Below, piece after piece: positions 45,972-57,984 of a DNA stretch of 64,000 bases. Below the pieces are notes generated by a model. It saw only the letters and a list, made by a program, of their open reading frames with translations. It was not told the DNA's origin and did not search any database. The stretch is from Phragmites australis (lineage: Eukaryota > Streptophyta > Magnoliopsida > Poales > Poaceae): contig NC_084935.1 in assembly GCF_958298935.1 (NCBI RefSeq), positions 382,001-446,000 on the forward strand, read 5' to 3'. A program made the position numbers and the translations under genes. Each line of letters opens with the position of its first letter. Position 1 is the first letter of the stretch.

Positions 45972-48900
45972 GGCCTTAAACTTTTTTTTATTTGTGTTTG
46001 GATTAATATGCATAGAATACATTTTGGTAACATTGTAAAATTAAAAATTTGCGACTGGGACATGGCATGTTTTGTAAAATCATCTTTGTCTTTTGCGACA
46101 TGTTATTCCTTATGTGGCCATTCTGAGCTATTGAATTTTAGGCTGAAATACGCCATAATGAGTGCCATTCAGTCATACAGATATATCATGTTATTTTCCA
46201 CTTATGGTTAAGTTATGAATTCTAATGTGCCATTCAGACATTTGTGGTTAAATAATGAAATCCGTGACATGTCCTTTTGCAGATCAAGTTGATGCAGCTG
46301 GCATTTGCCCAAATTTACCTGGGGATGTTAAAAAATTCTATGAAATGATATTGATGGATTTCCATGCAAATAACAAAATCATCCTCTGGCTCCATGTAAA
46401 GATTTCTTCAGAGTCAAGATCGGTGCGTAACTCCACCAGAAGAGTACTGCTTCATTCATGGCTCTTGGTTTTTCATTTCATTCTTGTAACAAGTAACTCT
46501 GGGTTCCCCTCAAAAAAATAAGGAACTCTGATCTGGGTCAGTATTCAGTAGTTGTGCTTGTACATGCTGTTACACATCATTGATATATCTGTATAGCTTG
46601 GGAGTCTCATCTATTTAATGTTAATGTGATCTTATTTACAAACTGTTATACCATTAGGCTAGGGATGTACAAATGTAAGACCAGAAGGCACACCATAATT
46701 TTAAAACCGTTAAATATGATATGGCCAAGGAATATTTTAACAAGGTTTGCTTTACCGACGTCTTGATGAATCCTCGCATAAGCAGCATGACCAAAAGTTT
46801 CCGAATCTCACTCTGACATGTGCTCTTGGTACAAAATTACAAATGCTAAACATTCAGCGGTCAAAAGTTGTGTAAGGTGAGTTTGCCAGACTAAGCAGAA
46901 CCGTGGCAAAATTGCAAAAGGGAAAGTAGAGAATTTGCTTTGGTAAATATTTTAGGTTTATCTGATGACGCCGGTAGAATAATGACCACCGCTTCATCTT
47001 CTTTGCTTCTTCTACATGGAGTATTAGATGCCTACCTATCCGTTTCATGTAAGCTTTGGTCATGAAGACAAGATGATGCTCTGTTGCCGATCCCGTGCAG
47101 ATTAAACGCTTTGATCGGCTGTTTGCAAAGTATTCTCTTCAGATCACATAAAGTACTCAAGGAAATAGACTTGTCAAGATGTGAATAATTCTTTTAAAAA
47201 AATTAGAACCGAATAATTCTTAGAATTATTGATATGTTCTTTTGACTGCCTTCACCAGCAAAGGCTTTCAGCTACTGTGCAGGCTTTGATTCACGTCAGT
47301 GGTATCTTATTTGTTGAGCTCAGAGAAACTTGGAAATGCTGTATACTTCTTTCTTATTTGAAAATCCTCGACCTATGGCCAATGCGGTAATGCCTAGTGG
47401 ATGCCAGGACTTTGTTTTCCTCAAGCCATATTTTATATTTCCTTGGACTTTTCATGATACCGTTTGTGTGTGTGCCACTGTTGTGTAACAAAACAAAGCA
47501 ATGAGAAGGCTAGTTATATGGTCCCTATCATCTGCAAATAGTTATCAACTGTTGTACCATGTGCCTTTGTTTGGAACTTTGGATGATGTCTACTGAATAT
47601 ATGGCGTTTTTTTAGCCTTAGTATTAGGATACAAACTGTAGTATCCAAACGCACGTTCAAACGCACACCACACCTTACCCATACACACCAAATATATGGT
47701 GTTTCTTGTTTGGCTTTGTGAATATGATGTGGTCCACAGCATAGATCATCTTGCCAAAGCAGATCTAGCATCGATCCTAATCCAACACTATCGGTGATTT
47801 ATTGTGTTGCTTCATTCAAGAAAACCCTCGTCTTTGCATTCAAGAAATGTAGCTGGAATTGGAAATTCAATAAAAAATAGAATAAGGATATAAAAATAAT
47901 TTTATCTATCTACTTTGAGCATGGACTCATTCTGAAGACTAGGACAAACTGCTACTCAATCATGAGAATGGCCTGATATCAATGTTCAGGTCAAGGAAAG
48001 GGGATTTCATTTTTTTTGTCTCAAAAAACTTATTATTTGGCAGCATTATATCGTTTGATATCATCTTAGTGGAACTCAGAATAATCCGCAGGGACATATG
48101 AGTGATTTACCACTTCATGCTCGCAGCTGGATAGGAATTCGTCTCTGTTAGTACAGAATTGCAAAACTGCAGTACTTTTACAGGCTAGCAGCAGTATCAC
48201 GCAGTACAGATGGAGTCGTTTTCAAGAAATCAATTCAAGCACGCATTTTTAGACCTTGTACAATTCTTCTTGTCAACGAGAATTGAGAAGCCAAATGGTG
48301 TAAATTAAAATCCATTACGTCAGTCTGAAGGATCGCATCTCTATCCTGAAATCTTAGAAGACTCGTGCAGGCCACAAGCCTCTGCGTTGCTCACACACGC
48401 AACATGCATGTCATTCTCGCAACACGTATTGCAACTTGGCGAGTGGAGATTTTTATCAGGATATAGCTGAACAGTAGCTACCATAGCTCCATAATTCAGG
48501 TTCCATGCTGCCTTATCTTTATCTTTATTATTAAAATTTACACACCAAGAATAATCATGCTCCATAAGAGCTTTAGCTGTCAATGCGCCCCATTGAACAC
48601 CGAAAGCTGCATCAATTGGCCAAGCTCAACTCAGAATATTTATCCGCGTTTCGATCCTTTTTATCGAAAAGTTCCATTCCCGACGCTGTCGGTCAGCGAT
48701 GCGAGCGAACGGCTGCGTCAAGTCTGACAATCAGAATGGTTGGTTGGTTCTCCATTTTTGCATCTCATCTTTTTTCTTCGTTGTACAGGAAGTCGAGAAG
48801 CTGAAAAGGCTCTCATGTACACCTTTTACGCTGCAGCTCATTCAGACAGAAAATAATAATTGCCTCTTTTGGTGGCTTCCGATGATTTCCAAAGGCCAAG

Positions 48901-49240
48901 AAGGTAATGACCCTCTTGCACTTGCAGGTTTGATGGCTCTCACTGCCTTACAGTGACAAGCAAAAAGAGAGGAGGAGGTTGTGAGAAGAGCGGAAACGCA
49001 GCTGCAAGCAAAGAGAGAAAGCAACAGCAACTGATGATATATGCTAGAAATTCAGAAAGCGCCAAGGCAGAACCGATTTTGCGTCGAGTCGTCGCATTTT
49101 GTGTCGATTTGTAGGCTCCCCTTTGGCGAGACCAATCACTGCCAGGAAAAAGTAATTGATTTGGCTTGATTTCCTATTTGTCATGGGATCGTTTTGGGTT
49201 ATATATCCATAGTAGTAGTTGCCTTCACTGGCACTGTATT
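45972..49240. other. Intergenic, no gene recognised
   Basis: A possible extra exon after a CAG at 46281 (frame DQVDAAGICPNLPGDVKKFYEM) lies downstream of the endopeptidase pseudogene, but I cannot place it in a known family. The remaining short frames on both strands have no domain. Confidence 0.4.
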
Positions 49241-49418
49241 TTTTTGAAGGACTACAGTGGAGGAAGCCCCCACTGTTGTAATTTTATTAAAAAAACTGCA
49301 AAAGACAGGAACCGTAGCACTGTACAAACCCCGGCACGCCGGAAACTCAAGGAAGAAGCAAAAAATTAAACTAAACTGAAGAGACAAGGAAGAAGAGAGC
49401 ACTATACAAAGAAAGAGA
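49241..49418 (-). mobile_element. Short retroposon, minus orientation
   Basis: A 178-bp insert begins with a T run and contains GGAAGCCCCCACTGTTGTAATTTTATTAAAAA, similar in layout to the insert at 45646-45956. Its flanks, GGCACTGTATT (49230-49240) and GCCACTGTATT (49419-49429), form an approximately 11-bp target duplication with one mismatch. No coding content. Confidence 0.7.
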
Positions 49419-51339
49419 GCCACTGTATTATTGACTGTTGCCTGAAATTGAAACGTTTCGACATGTTTCTGTCGCTCTATCTTCTTTTGGTCTGCGCTGT
49501 CCGTAGTCTTTCGGCGTTTGATGAAATTTGGATATTCGGACCTGTTGATATGGAAGGGCTCACAGTTTAGAAAGTGAAGAGCTAATGCAATCCGAAATTG
49601 CGTGATTCCTTGTGAATTTTGTACTGACAGAGGCTGAATATTTCAGTACATCATGCATCAAACTCAACTTGAACTTAAAGCAGAAAGTGTTGAGCTCGTG
49701 TGCTTCAGAGATTTAGGGGCCTGTTTTAATGGCACGATTTTCACAGGAAAAGTTTGTTTTTTGCAGCAATTTGTGAAAGTTGCCACATTCGAGACGGGGT
49801 TTTAGAGCTGAACGGAATATAGGACTAAAAGAAATTCTGATCAGAGTGAGAATAAAATTTCTGCAAGCAACTATGTGCTTCTGGAAGGTCCTTTAGTTGC
49901 CTTTTTGTGGTAACACTGAACAATTATTGCTAATTGTGGTAAGTTTCTCTGCATGGACGTATGTAAGACAAGTTTGACCTTATGAGAATGAGAAGAAAAG
50001 AATTTGTCAGTGCTGATTTGCATTGGGTCTACATGTAAATGTAATGTCAATCAGTCAATCAAATAGGTTGTTTACCTTTCACTAAAGTCCAACTCTGATC
50101 ACTGTGGATGTAGACCACCCAATCCTTTCTAGCATGACCACATTGCAGTCCTTTCAGGTGGCAAGTGTGTCACCATTCAGCCGTTCATGCAACCATAAAG
50201 TTGCAGAGATGCATATATTCCCTGTAGAAAAAGGGAGCAAAAAAAATCTTCAGACGAGTCAATCATCTACTAGAATTTTTACTGCAAAATGATGTAGTAT
50301 TTCCATTTGCATGTTCTTCATGATAAAGTAAGGACATCTGTGCAGTAACTAAAACATTTGTGATTTTTAGATGATAGAATAAAATTTATCATAGCGTCTG
50401 CATTATACGATGCACATGGCCGAACTAAAACATCTGTGATGCATTAATGCATATTGGTGATAACTCTTCTCCAAGTATGGGGTTGTGGTTAGGCTATTGA
50501 TTAGATATCATATTGAGGAATCTGGACCACTTTACTAGTCTTGTCGGTAACAAGAGATTCCAATGTCATCATATTGCCATTGTGTGTAATCTCTCCACCG
50601 GAGTACAGGTGCCGTTTGATATGCTGAACAGAACAATGTGTCGTGCATATACTGATCGATTAATTGCTAAGTGCTGTTCTTTTCCTTTGTAAAATAAAAT
50701 AAATTTGAGATAACTTTTTCGAGCAACAATATCAACAACGCTAGCATTTTTCTATATGACCACTACCGCATGGCCTGTGTTCATAAATATGGTATGGAGT
50801 AATATGTCCTAGAGTTAGATATTTTCAGAAAAAAAGAAGTCGGTAGAAAAGAGACGATAAGAAACTGCTCACGAGCAATACCAACAACACCTCCACTGCC
50901 CTCCAATCGAATCTTTGGAAATGTACAGTACGGAGCATTATATAATTAAAAAAGTGTTCATGTAACATGTATGCATATGGTACCACAAACCCTAGTTGGC
51001 TAGCTAGGGTATAGGCAGATCTGTCCTCGATGGTTGAAATGACGACACTATGAACTCATAAGGTGATGAAGCTGGGGGGCTCCCTCGCACCATGGTTTGT
51101 GCACAACAAAGTTGCTATGGCCTCCTGATTCACTCTTTAGGTACACATGCTCATGACCTTTTTTACTACTAAACATATCTATGTAGGGGTGCTGATAACC
51201 ACTGACAATGTGGACCTATATTCATGAGGCCCACCTATTAGTGGTTGAAAATGGGTACTGACAAATAATATTATGAGTAATTAAATAAGCCGTATAAGAT
51301 TCCTAGATCTATATCTCGTTTTATTTTACTATAAAACAA

Positions 51340-51680
51340 TGTATTGAACGATAGTGTTCATCGCCCTTTTATTTTAGAGTTGTCTAACATGCGCTTACAA
51401 CTGTGTTACGTGATGCAAGACATAATTGGTGTATATATATAGGTAACCGAAAGATTGAGTTCATTGCCCCTTATTTTCAAGTTGTTTAATATGCGCTTAC
51501 AGCTGTGCTACGTGATGCAAGACACACCTGGTACGGAAAGTAACTGATGGGAAAAGTAGCAAGAGATTAATAAATTTGTATGAACATGTGAGCCCAATGG
51601 CTGCATCCATTGGCCTCTTTTAGAGTTATCCAATATGCACATATACATCTATGTTATGTCATGCACTACACAACTTGTAT
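51340..51680. repeat. Three-copy degenerate direct repeat
   Basis: AGTTGTCTAACATGCGCTTACAACTGTGTTACGTGATGCAAGACA-like blocks occur near 51378, 51480 and 51625, the third more diverged. Spacing is uneven (about 102 and 145 bp). It may be internal structure of an unrecognised transposon. Confidence 0.65.
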
Positions 51681-51761
51681 TGCATATACGTAATTGGAAC
51701 CAGTGAACAAGTTAAATTACCTAATATATGTAGTAACATATTATTTCGATAAGGTTTGAAT

Positions 51762-51847
51762 TCTTATTTATATTTTGTATTATTGATTGACTTTTTGTAT
51801 GTTTTCTTATTTATATTTTGTATTATTGGTTGACTTTTTGTATGTTT
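51762..51847. repeat. 43-bp tandem duplication
   Basis: TCTTATTTATATTTTGTATTATTG..TGACTTTTTGTATGTTT occurs twice in tandem (51762 and 51805) with one visible difference, so it is recent. Confidence 0.9.
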
Positions 51848-52266
51848 TGACTTTTTTGGAGTTCCGTAATTCTAGTATATATACATGAGGATGATTCAAG
51901 CTTTTGTATATACCATTGATGATTGTTGGCAATACATATGGATGGTTGAACATAATTAATAGTATTATTTTGCAAAAAGACAAAAATAATAATACTGTAA
52001 AATTCTTCACACAATTCTAAAAGATTAGGATTTTTCAAGAAAGATATTGTCAGAAAAGGGAAACAATCACCAGCAATTTAACTCCTCGTGCTCATCCTTT
52101 GACAACAAACTAATCAACTGAACTTGCCGAGCCTCAATTGCACAAAGAGTTTGCAAAACTATTTATACCATTTTAAAAGCCTAACTAATTGAACAAATTT
52201 TGATAGATTGGTAATTTGCTATAAACTAACTAAATTGATGTTGAAGCTTTTATAATGAAAGCCTTA

Positions 52267-53104
52267 GAGCATCTCTAAAATTCATCCCCTATATCCTCGT
52301 ATAGGGAGCTTTCCTAATAATATTTTCTCCTTAAATCTCCTTCCTCTCTAATAGACTCTCAATACCATATTCTCTATATTTTCTCTTATATATCACCGAC
52401 AAAGAGCTCCCTTACTGCCTCATCCTCTCTATTCCCACCACCTCCCAGACCCTCTCCTCCAAGCTCCAGCCTCTCGGATTCCATCCCCATCTTTGAGCTA
52501 CCAGGCCGCAAAGATAAAGCTCTCCATCCAATCGTTTGCCAAGAAGCTCTCCATCCTGTCCCTGAAGCGGACGTGGGGCGGCAAGAAGGACGGCAACGAC
52601 AAGCGGTCCCTCTCATGCAATGAGGCGTCGGCGTCTTTGTCCTCCTCGGATGACACGCTGGCACGGTCCTCTACGCCATTGTCTGTGCTGGTCCCCATGG
52701 AGATCCTGCGACGGGAGCTAGAGACCCGGCCACAGGGAGCCCTCTGATGACGAGCTCGACGTCGTTTCTGCCATGGCCACGTAGCCGCCAGCCCCTGGCG
52801 GTGAGGACGAGCTGATGGAAGCGTTCAGGTTGTTCAATGCCAATGGCTACAGTCGCATCACGGTTGAGGAGCTCCACGCCATGATGGAGTCCATCCAAGC
52901 GCAAGTCTGGGCCAAGGCAGGTGGGTGGGGATGGGGATGGATAGGGAGCAAGAGTTGTTCGCTAGAAGTAGCAAGGTTGGAGGGTGATTTTAGGGCTTGG
53001 TAAAGATAGGGTGGCATATTGGAAAGCCGTTGGAGTGATTTTTTAAGTCAAATTCTCAAAATATAGCTATTGGGAGTTGGATAGGGCTTCTCTTGGATAT
53101 GCTC
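52267..53104 (+). mobile_element. PIF/Harbinger-like element carrying a gene fragment, 838 bp
   Basis: The ends GAGCATCTCTAAAATTCATCCCC and CTTGGATATGCTC resemble the GAGCATCTCCAAC terminal repeat of the MITE at 29238-29598. Both sides are flanked by TTA (52264-52266, 53105-53107), the target duplication of the PIF/Harbinger group. The interior is not the usual short AT-rich MITE body but GC-rich coding-like sequence from an EF-hand protein. That makes it a Pack-type non-autonomous element. No transposase is present. Confidence 0.7.
52490..52970 (+). pseudogene. EF-hand calcium-binding (CML-type) fragment
   Basis: A frame with QSFAKKLSILSLKRTWGGKKDG, a Ser-rich stretch and PMEILRRELETR (52493-52747) runs to a stop. 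After a frame change comes SDDELDVVSAM, then a stop, then GGEDELMEAFRLFNANGYSRITVEELHAMMES. The last part is an EF-hand: ELMEAFRLFNANG..ITVEEL matches the helix-loop-helix of plant calmodulin-like proteins, although the loop has lost the consensus acidic residue and glycine (NANGYSR for DANGDGY). Stops and frame changes show it is not a working gene. It sits wholly inside the PIF/Harbinger-like element. Confidence 0.7.
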
Positions 53105-53399
53105 TTACATCTTCTTTCTTAGCTAAGGTCAGAAGGTGGGGCAGCCCATACACATGTCGCATCCCAATTCTGTAAGCATGCCATTAAGCATGTTCATGCA
53201 TGCATCATGAGCATCATGTTTATTTGTTAAGCATATGATGAGTGTTTTTTATTCTAAATTATGCTTTAACTTTTGTTTAGAGTTATGAAAATACCTTATT
53301 GTCGAGTTTTCTTTTAGTTTAACCTCCACTTGCGTTGTGGGTGAATCCATTTAAAATGGGTTCATCTCATTTTGTAATCACGGCATAAAAATTCCTAGA

Positions 53400-56030
53400 A
53401 ATTTTTGGAGCATTAGAGCACCTCATTTTTGGATATTAAAATCGGGAGAGGAAGAAATGGTTTTGGAGCTGAATGACTTGTTTCACTAACACGTGGGATC
53501 CACTAGATGGCCTCACCACCTCTCCCTTTTCTCCCACTCAACTGCCACCCTAGCAGCCCCACCCTCACTCCCTCACTCTTATTCACGTGCCCTCTCCCCC
53601 TCCCCAAACCGAGCAGCACCAAGGGCTGCTGCTGCTCTCTCCTCTCCCTCCCTCAAACTCTCCACTCTCCACATAAAATCTGCCTTCTAGAAGCAAAATC
53701 AAGATATGCATGTTATCCCATTGAGTTCCCCACCTCTCTAGTTCTCTATCGATCTAAGATTTTTGTGCATGCATGAAGATTTGGAGGTTTTGCAAATCAG
53801 ATTCGTCACCTCTCCTTCACTGATTTTTAGCAGCACTTTGGCCTCTCTTCTGAACTCTTTTCCATTGATTTTCTCCTTCAACCAACGGCCACCAACCTCC
53901 ACAAGACCTTGGGTAAGTCCTTTTTCCTTGGAGGGAATGCACATTTGGTTTGGTTGGATTCATTTCTAGGAGTTGTGTTCTTGAAGTGGCGAAGCACCAT
54001 GTTCGTTCTTGATGAAGTGGAGCTAGTAGGAAAGGTTTAGATAAGTTTGAGCTAGTGATTTGAGCTTGTGGAGTGAGTAACTTAAGTTTAGAAACAATGC
54101 TTTAGTGCCTATTCATGTTTAGGTGGTTGAATTTTAATATGCAAGTTGAATCGGCCGAAGAATCATCAAAAAAACTTGTGTTCTACTACCACTCGGAAGT
54201 TCCGGGTATACCCCGGAAGTTTTGGATTAACCCAAGCAATTTTAACCGAGAACCTCCTCCTGGAAGTCCCAGATATAGCCCGAAAGATCCGGACTAAACC
54301 AAGCAAAGCCAAACCAAGAGCCCCTGCCCGCAGCAACACCCGGATGTTCCTATCCAACCTGAAAGTTTCGACCTCAACCCGGAACCTCTGAGTTAATCAA
54401 AGGTTGCAACCTGAGGACCCCTATCCGGAGGTTAACCTAGAAGTTCCGAGTTTAATCCAGAACTTTCGACTTCTATTCAGAGGTTCCAAAGTTGTTTAGA
54501 TCTTAGAATTCGTTAATCCGTTCGTGTGTCTTATACTTTTAACTTGTTGTTGTGCTACATCATCTTTTGTTATGAATCTTGTAGCATGCATCTTTGCAGC
54601 TCATTCATGCTCATCACATTACACGTATTCTTTTTTATTGAACGAAGGATCGGAGTGTGACGCGTGCATGATCGAGGACGATCTGAATTTTGTGGCTATT
54701 AATTGTGAAGCTGAGCAGCAAGGTAAGTATCTAAGCATACTCTAGCTATTATTTTGGATCATATGATGTCTAATTTGATAATTTATGCTTTATTATGTTA
54801 TGCATGTAGTTAGTCATTGTCGGGTTTGATGGGTAGATCCTAATTGTTGTAGTTCATTACCTTGATGTTGTTTATCTCTTGATATATTGTAACTCAGGTT
54901 ATCGTTATGTGTTTGTTAAACGTAAAATGAACACGATGCGCTTAGCAAGCTTAGGTCTTCGGTAGAAGTCAAGCGGTGGAATGTTCCATCGTTCGCGAGC
55001 TATAGAGCTAATTACTTTCAAGGATAATGATGATAGAGGGATCTGTAAGTTAGTGAGGATGAGGCGAAGTTCGGGCGGGCAATAGGGATGGCTCGATAAG
55101 GGAGTCTCGGATTCTATAGGCCCGCTTGAACCGATTAAGCATTGACCGTTGTTGCAGTTGACTTTAGCATTTGTCCGTACTTACCACATATCCGTATATG
55201 GGATGGATGAGTCGAATACCTTATGTAGCTGTGTTCTTTTGACGTGCTAGTATCGGGTGTTGTCGGTATAATAGGCTTGTAAGTGGTATCTAGTTTGCTC
55301 GAGAAGTAGTCCTAAATGACCTCCGCACGCTAAGGCACTGTTCAAATAGTTAGAGCTTATTTGGGAAAGGTTGACATGACTACCCCTTGTGTCGACCTAT
55401 GTGTACATTTGATTAAGTGTAGATGCTCGCACTCTAGAGTCAAATTCTGCCTTTGCAATTAAATTCATTTAACCTTGAGGCTGATTCCTTGCTACGCATC
55501 CTCAAATGTATTCTTCTTAAAGTCGGGCTATTTATATGTACTCATTATGGATTCAATCTTGCAAGTACCTTCATACTCATATTGCTTTATTTTTCAAGTG
55601 AGGAAGAGCTAATGTTCGGCTCCTTTACGCCCATCGATGCCGGCGAAGGGCAGGAGTAGCAGTGCTTTACTTGATGCTAACCAGTGGTGCCTTAGGGCAA
55701 TGGCACAATTGAAACAACAAAAGGCAATGACACCATCACCTTTTTCTATTTCAGTTATTTTCCACACGTTAGTTGCTAGAGGATGAACTTATCTTATAAT
55801 ATCCTCTCTAGCATGCTTTGATGTCCTTTAAGAGCTGAAAATTGTAATGTTAGCTCTCAACCTTTGACTTTAGTTTGTAGCTTTAAAATCATAGACTTGT
55901 AATATTATCTAAGACTTGTAACTTATTTCAATTACCCATTCTTTATTATGTCCTGTGATGATGTGCTTATTATAAAGACATGTGTTTCGATCTTAAGCAT
56001 AAAATACATGACAGGACTACCAAGATTATA
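53400..56030. mobile_element. Probable LTR-retrotransposon-derived sequence, boundaries unknown
   Basis: The region has a CT-rich, C-rich left part, a cluster of CGGAAGTTCCGG/CGGAAGTTTTGG-type motifs (54190-54490) like those in grass LTRs, and a right part with long T/A-rich tracts and CAGGACTACCAAGATT, reminiscent of a grass gypsy LTR end. No TG...CA pair with a target duplication could be fixed and no pol is visible. The call is based on style only. Confidence 0.4.
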
Positions 56031-57862
56031 TTCTAGTTAATCATCGCAATCGTGATTATATAAATAATCAACTTAATGATTAATTAGAATACAATTTGGA
56101 TAGTTCTCCACAACACACATTTCCGTGTGAACACGAAATATGCTTCTATGCCTTAAAAATGGCATGAAATGAGCCGCCATATCAATTAGATTTAGTTTGA
56201 AGACTACTATATTTTGTTTACAAGTTAAATGAAATATATATGGACAAAATAGTCCAACCAACCATGCATGTTAGCTCGCATCAACATGCATGCCCTGCTG
56301 GTAGTATTATTTGGAATACGTATATATACTAGCTCCAGTCTCATGTTATAAGTTAAACAACACATTTTGCAGTTGATATGCATCTTCCATTACCATTTCT
56401 ATTATAGTGTATGTGTAAGCCTAATAAACCTATAACACAAGATAGTGTTTATGCTTGGTGACATGTTGGCCTGTTAGAGCACCTTGGATGACAAGAAACA
56501 AAATGATTTTCGATAAGTCGCTACGAAGTAATACCCACTTGGGATAATTGGAGAACTGCCTTCAACCATGAATTTACCTTGATTATCCATATAGAAAAAG
56601 GATGATATTTACTTATTGGAAATTATTTGAATAAAGTACAGCAAAGTAAGTTGGGATAATTTGATGTATTATATTTGTATGTATCATTGTCATCGGCAGT
56701 AACGGAATATATATGACTAAGTACGTGTTTTTCTGTGAACGGATAAAATACAAGTCAATTCACCCTGTGTGATTCAGATAGGATTGAACAAGAGATAGGT
56801 AGGTACAAGGACCAAAAACTATAAATTAACTATAAGCATTTTTTTACATCGAATTGCACAATAATGTACTTAGCAGTAAATTTCCAGCGATGTGTCGATA
56901 CGTCGTTTACGTACGTACCGACGGCCTGACTTACATATTCTTCTTGTTGCCGATGTATGTATGTGCCTTTGGGTTTTTGTCAGTTAGCCATCGATCTCAT
57001 CTGATATATTCTCACACTTAGATATAGCATCTATGACCACAAACCTAGTCAGAATCGTATATCGAACAAAGCTAGCCGGCCAGCATGCAAGCTAGGACCA
57101 TCTATCAATTAAACACTGTAAACTCTTTGACCTCGAATTGTACAACATTATTATAAGTCTCTCTCTCTATATATAATTGGCACAAATATGAAGAATCGAT
57201 CAGTGCATCTATCAGCTCCATGAGACACACAACTTCGTTCACCATCCGGTTGCTCGTGTGCAAGCTAATGAGCTATGATCGATTGACTTGGAAAGGCATG
57301 GTCGGTCAGTCGGGGGCAGACCGAGAGAAAACGCCGGCGGCCTTGGGAGGGAGAGTCAATCGCATGCAATGCAGGTCTGGAGATTTTTACATGGCCTTCC
57401 ACACACAATACTTATTAAATACATTAATTTGCATTGAGATTCCTACCAAAGAAGTAAGTGAAAAAAAATTATGTGGTAAATAAGAAAAATAAAAAAATAG
57501 ATAAGTATCAGATGTGAGAGATTTACAGTTAAGATAAGTCATATGTACACAAATTCATACGGTTTTGTATTGCTCATCTAAATCAAGAGGAAGTTTTCAT
57601 ATGATATTGCCCACACAAGGCTTATTAAAATTTATCATGATTATTCATTTATATTGAGATGGATGCATACCGGAAAATTAGGCGTGTGAAACCAAAAGCG
57701 AAAAGCATCAGACTACAGAACCAACGGTCCACGACGAATTGAAGCAGGCGTCCAATCTCCGCATCCTCACCGTCCGCCTGGTGGGCCCCATGCTTCTTAG
57801 CTGGGGTATCCCATGCTCACTGCCACTTGGGCCCCAGCTACTGAAACGGCTCGCCTGCTACC
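56031..57862. other. Intergenic upstream of nicotianamine synthase
   Basis: AT-rich, with no supported gene. The final 200 bp become GC-rich and contain TGGGCC/GGGCCC motifs common in grass promoters. Confidence 0.45.
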
Positions 57863-57870
57863 TATAAAAA
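57863..57870 (+). promoter_or_regulatory. TATA box of nicotianamine synthase
   Basis: TATAAAAA lies 115-122 bp upstream of the start codon at 57985 in a GC-rich context with GGGCCC just before it. I did not find an unambiguous iron-deficiency element. Confidence 0.65.
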
Positions 57871-57984
57871 CCGCCTCGAAGGCGACGCAGCCAATCACAA
57901 CAAACAGAGGAGGTCTCGGGCTCGACGATCACCCTTGGGTTGGGTTTGGGCTAGCTACAAGCGCTGTGACCTGTCACTGACGCC

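Larger units (their letters stand above)
49430..52266. other. Intergenic with degenerate direct repeats
   Basis: No gene is supported. Short repeats listed separately lie between 51340 and 51850. Confidence 0.45.
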
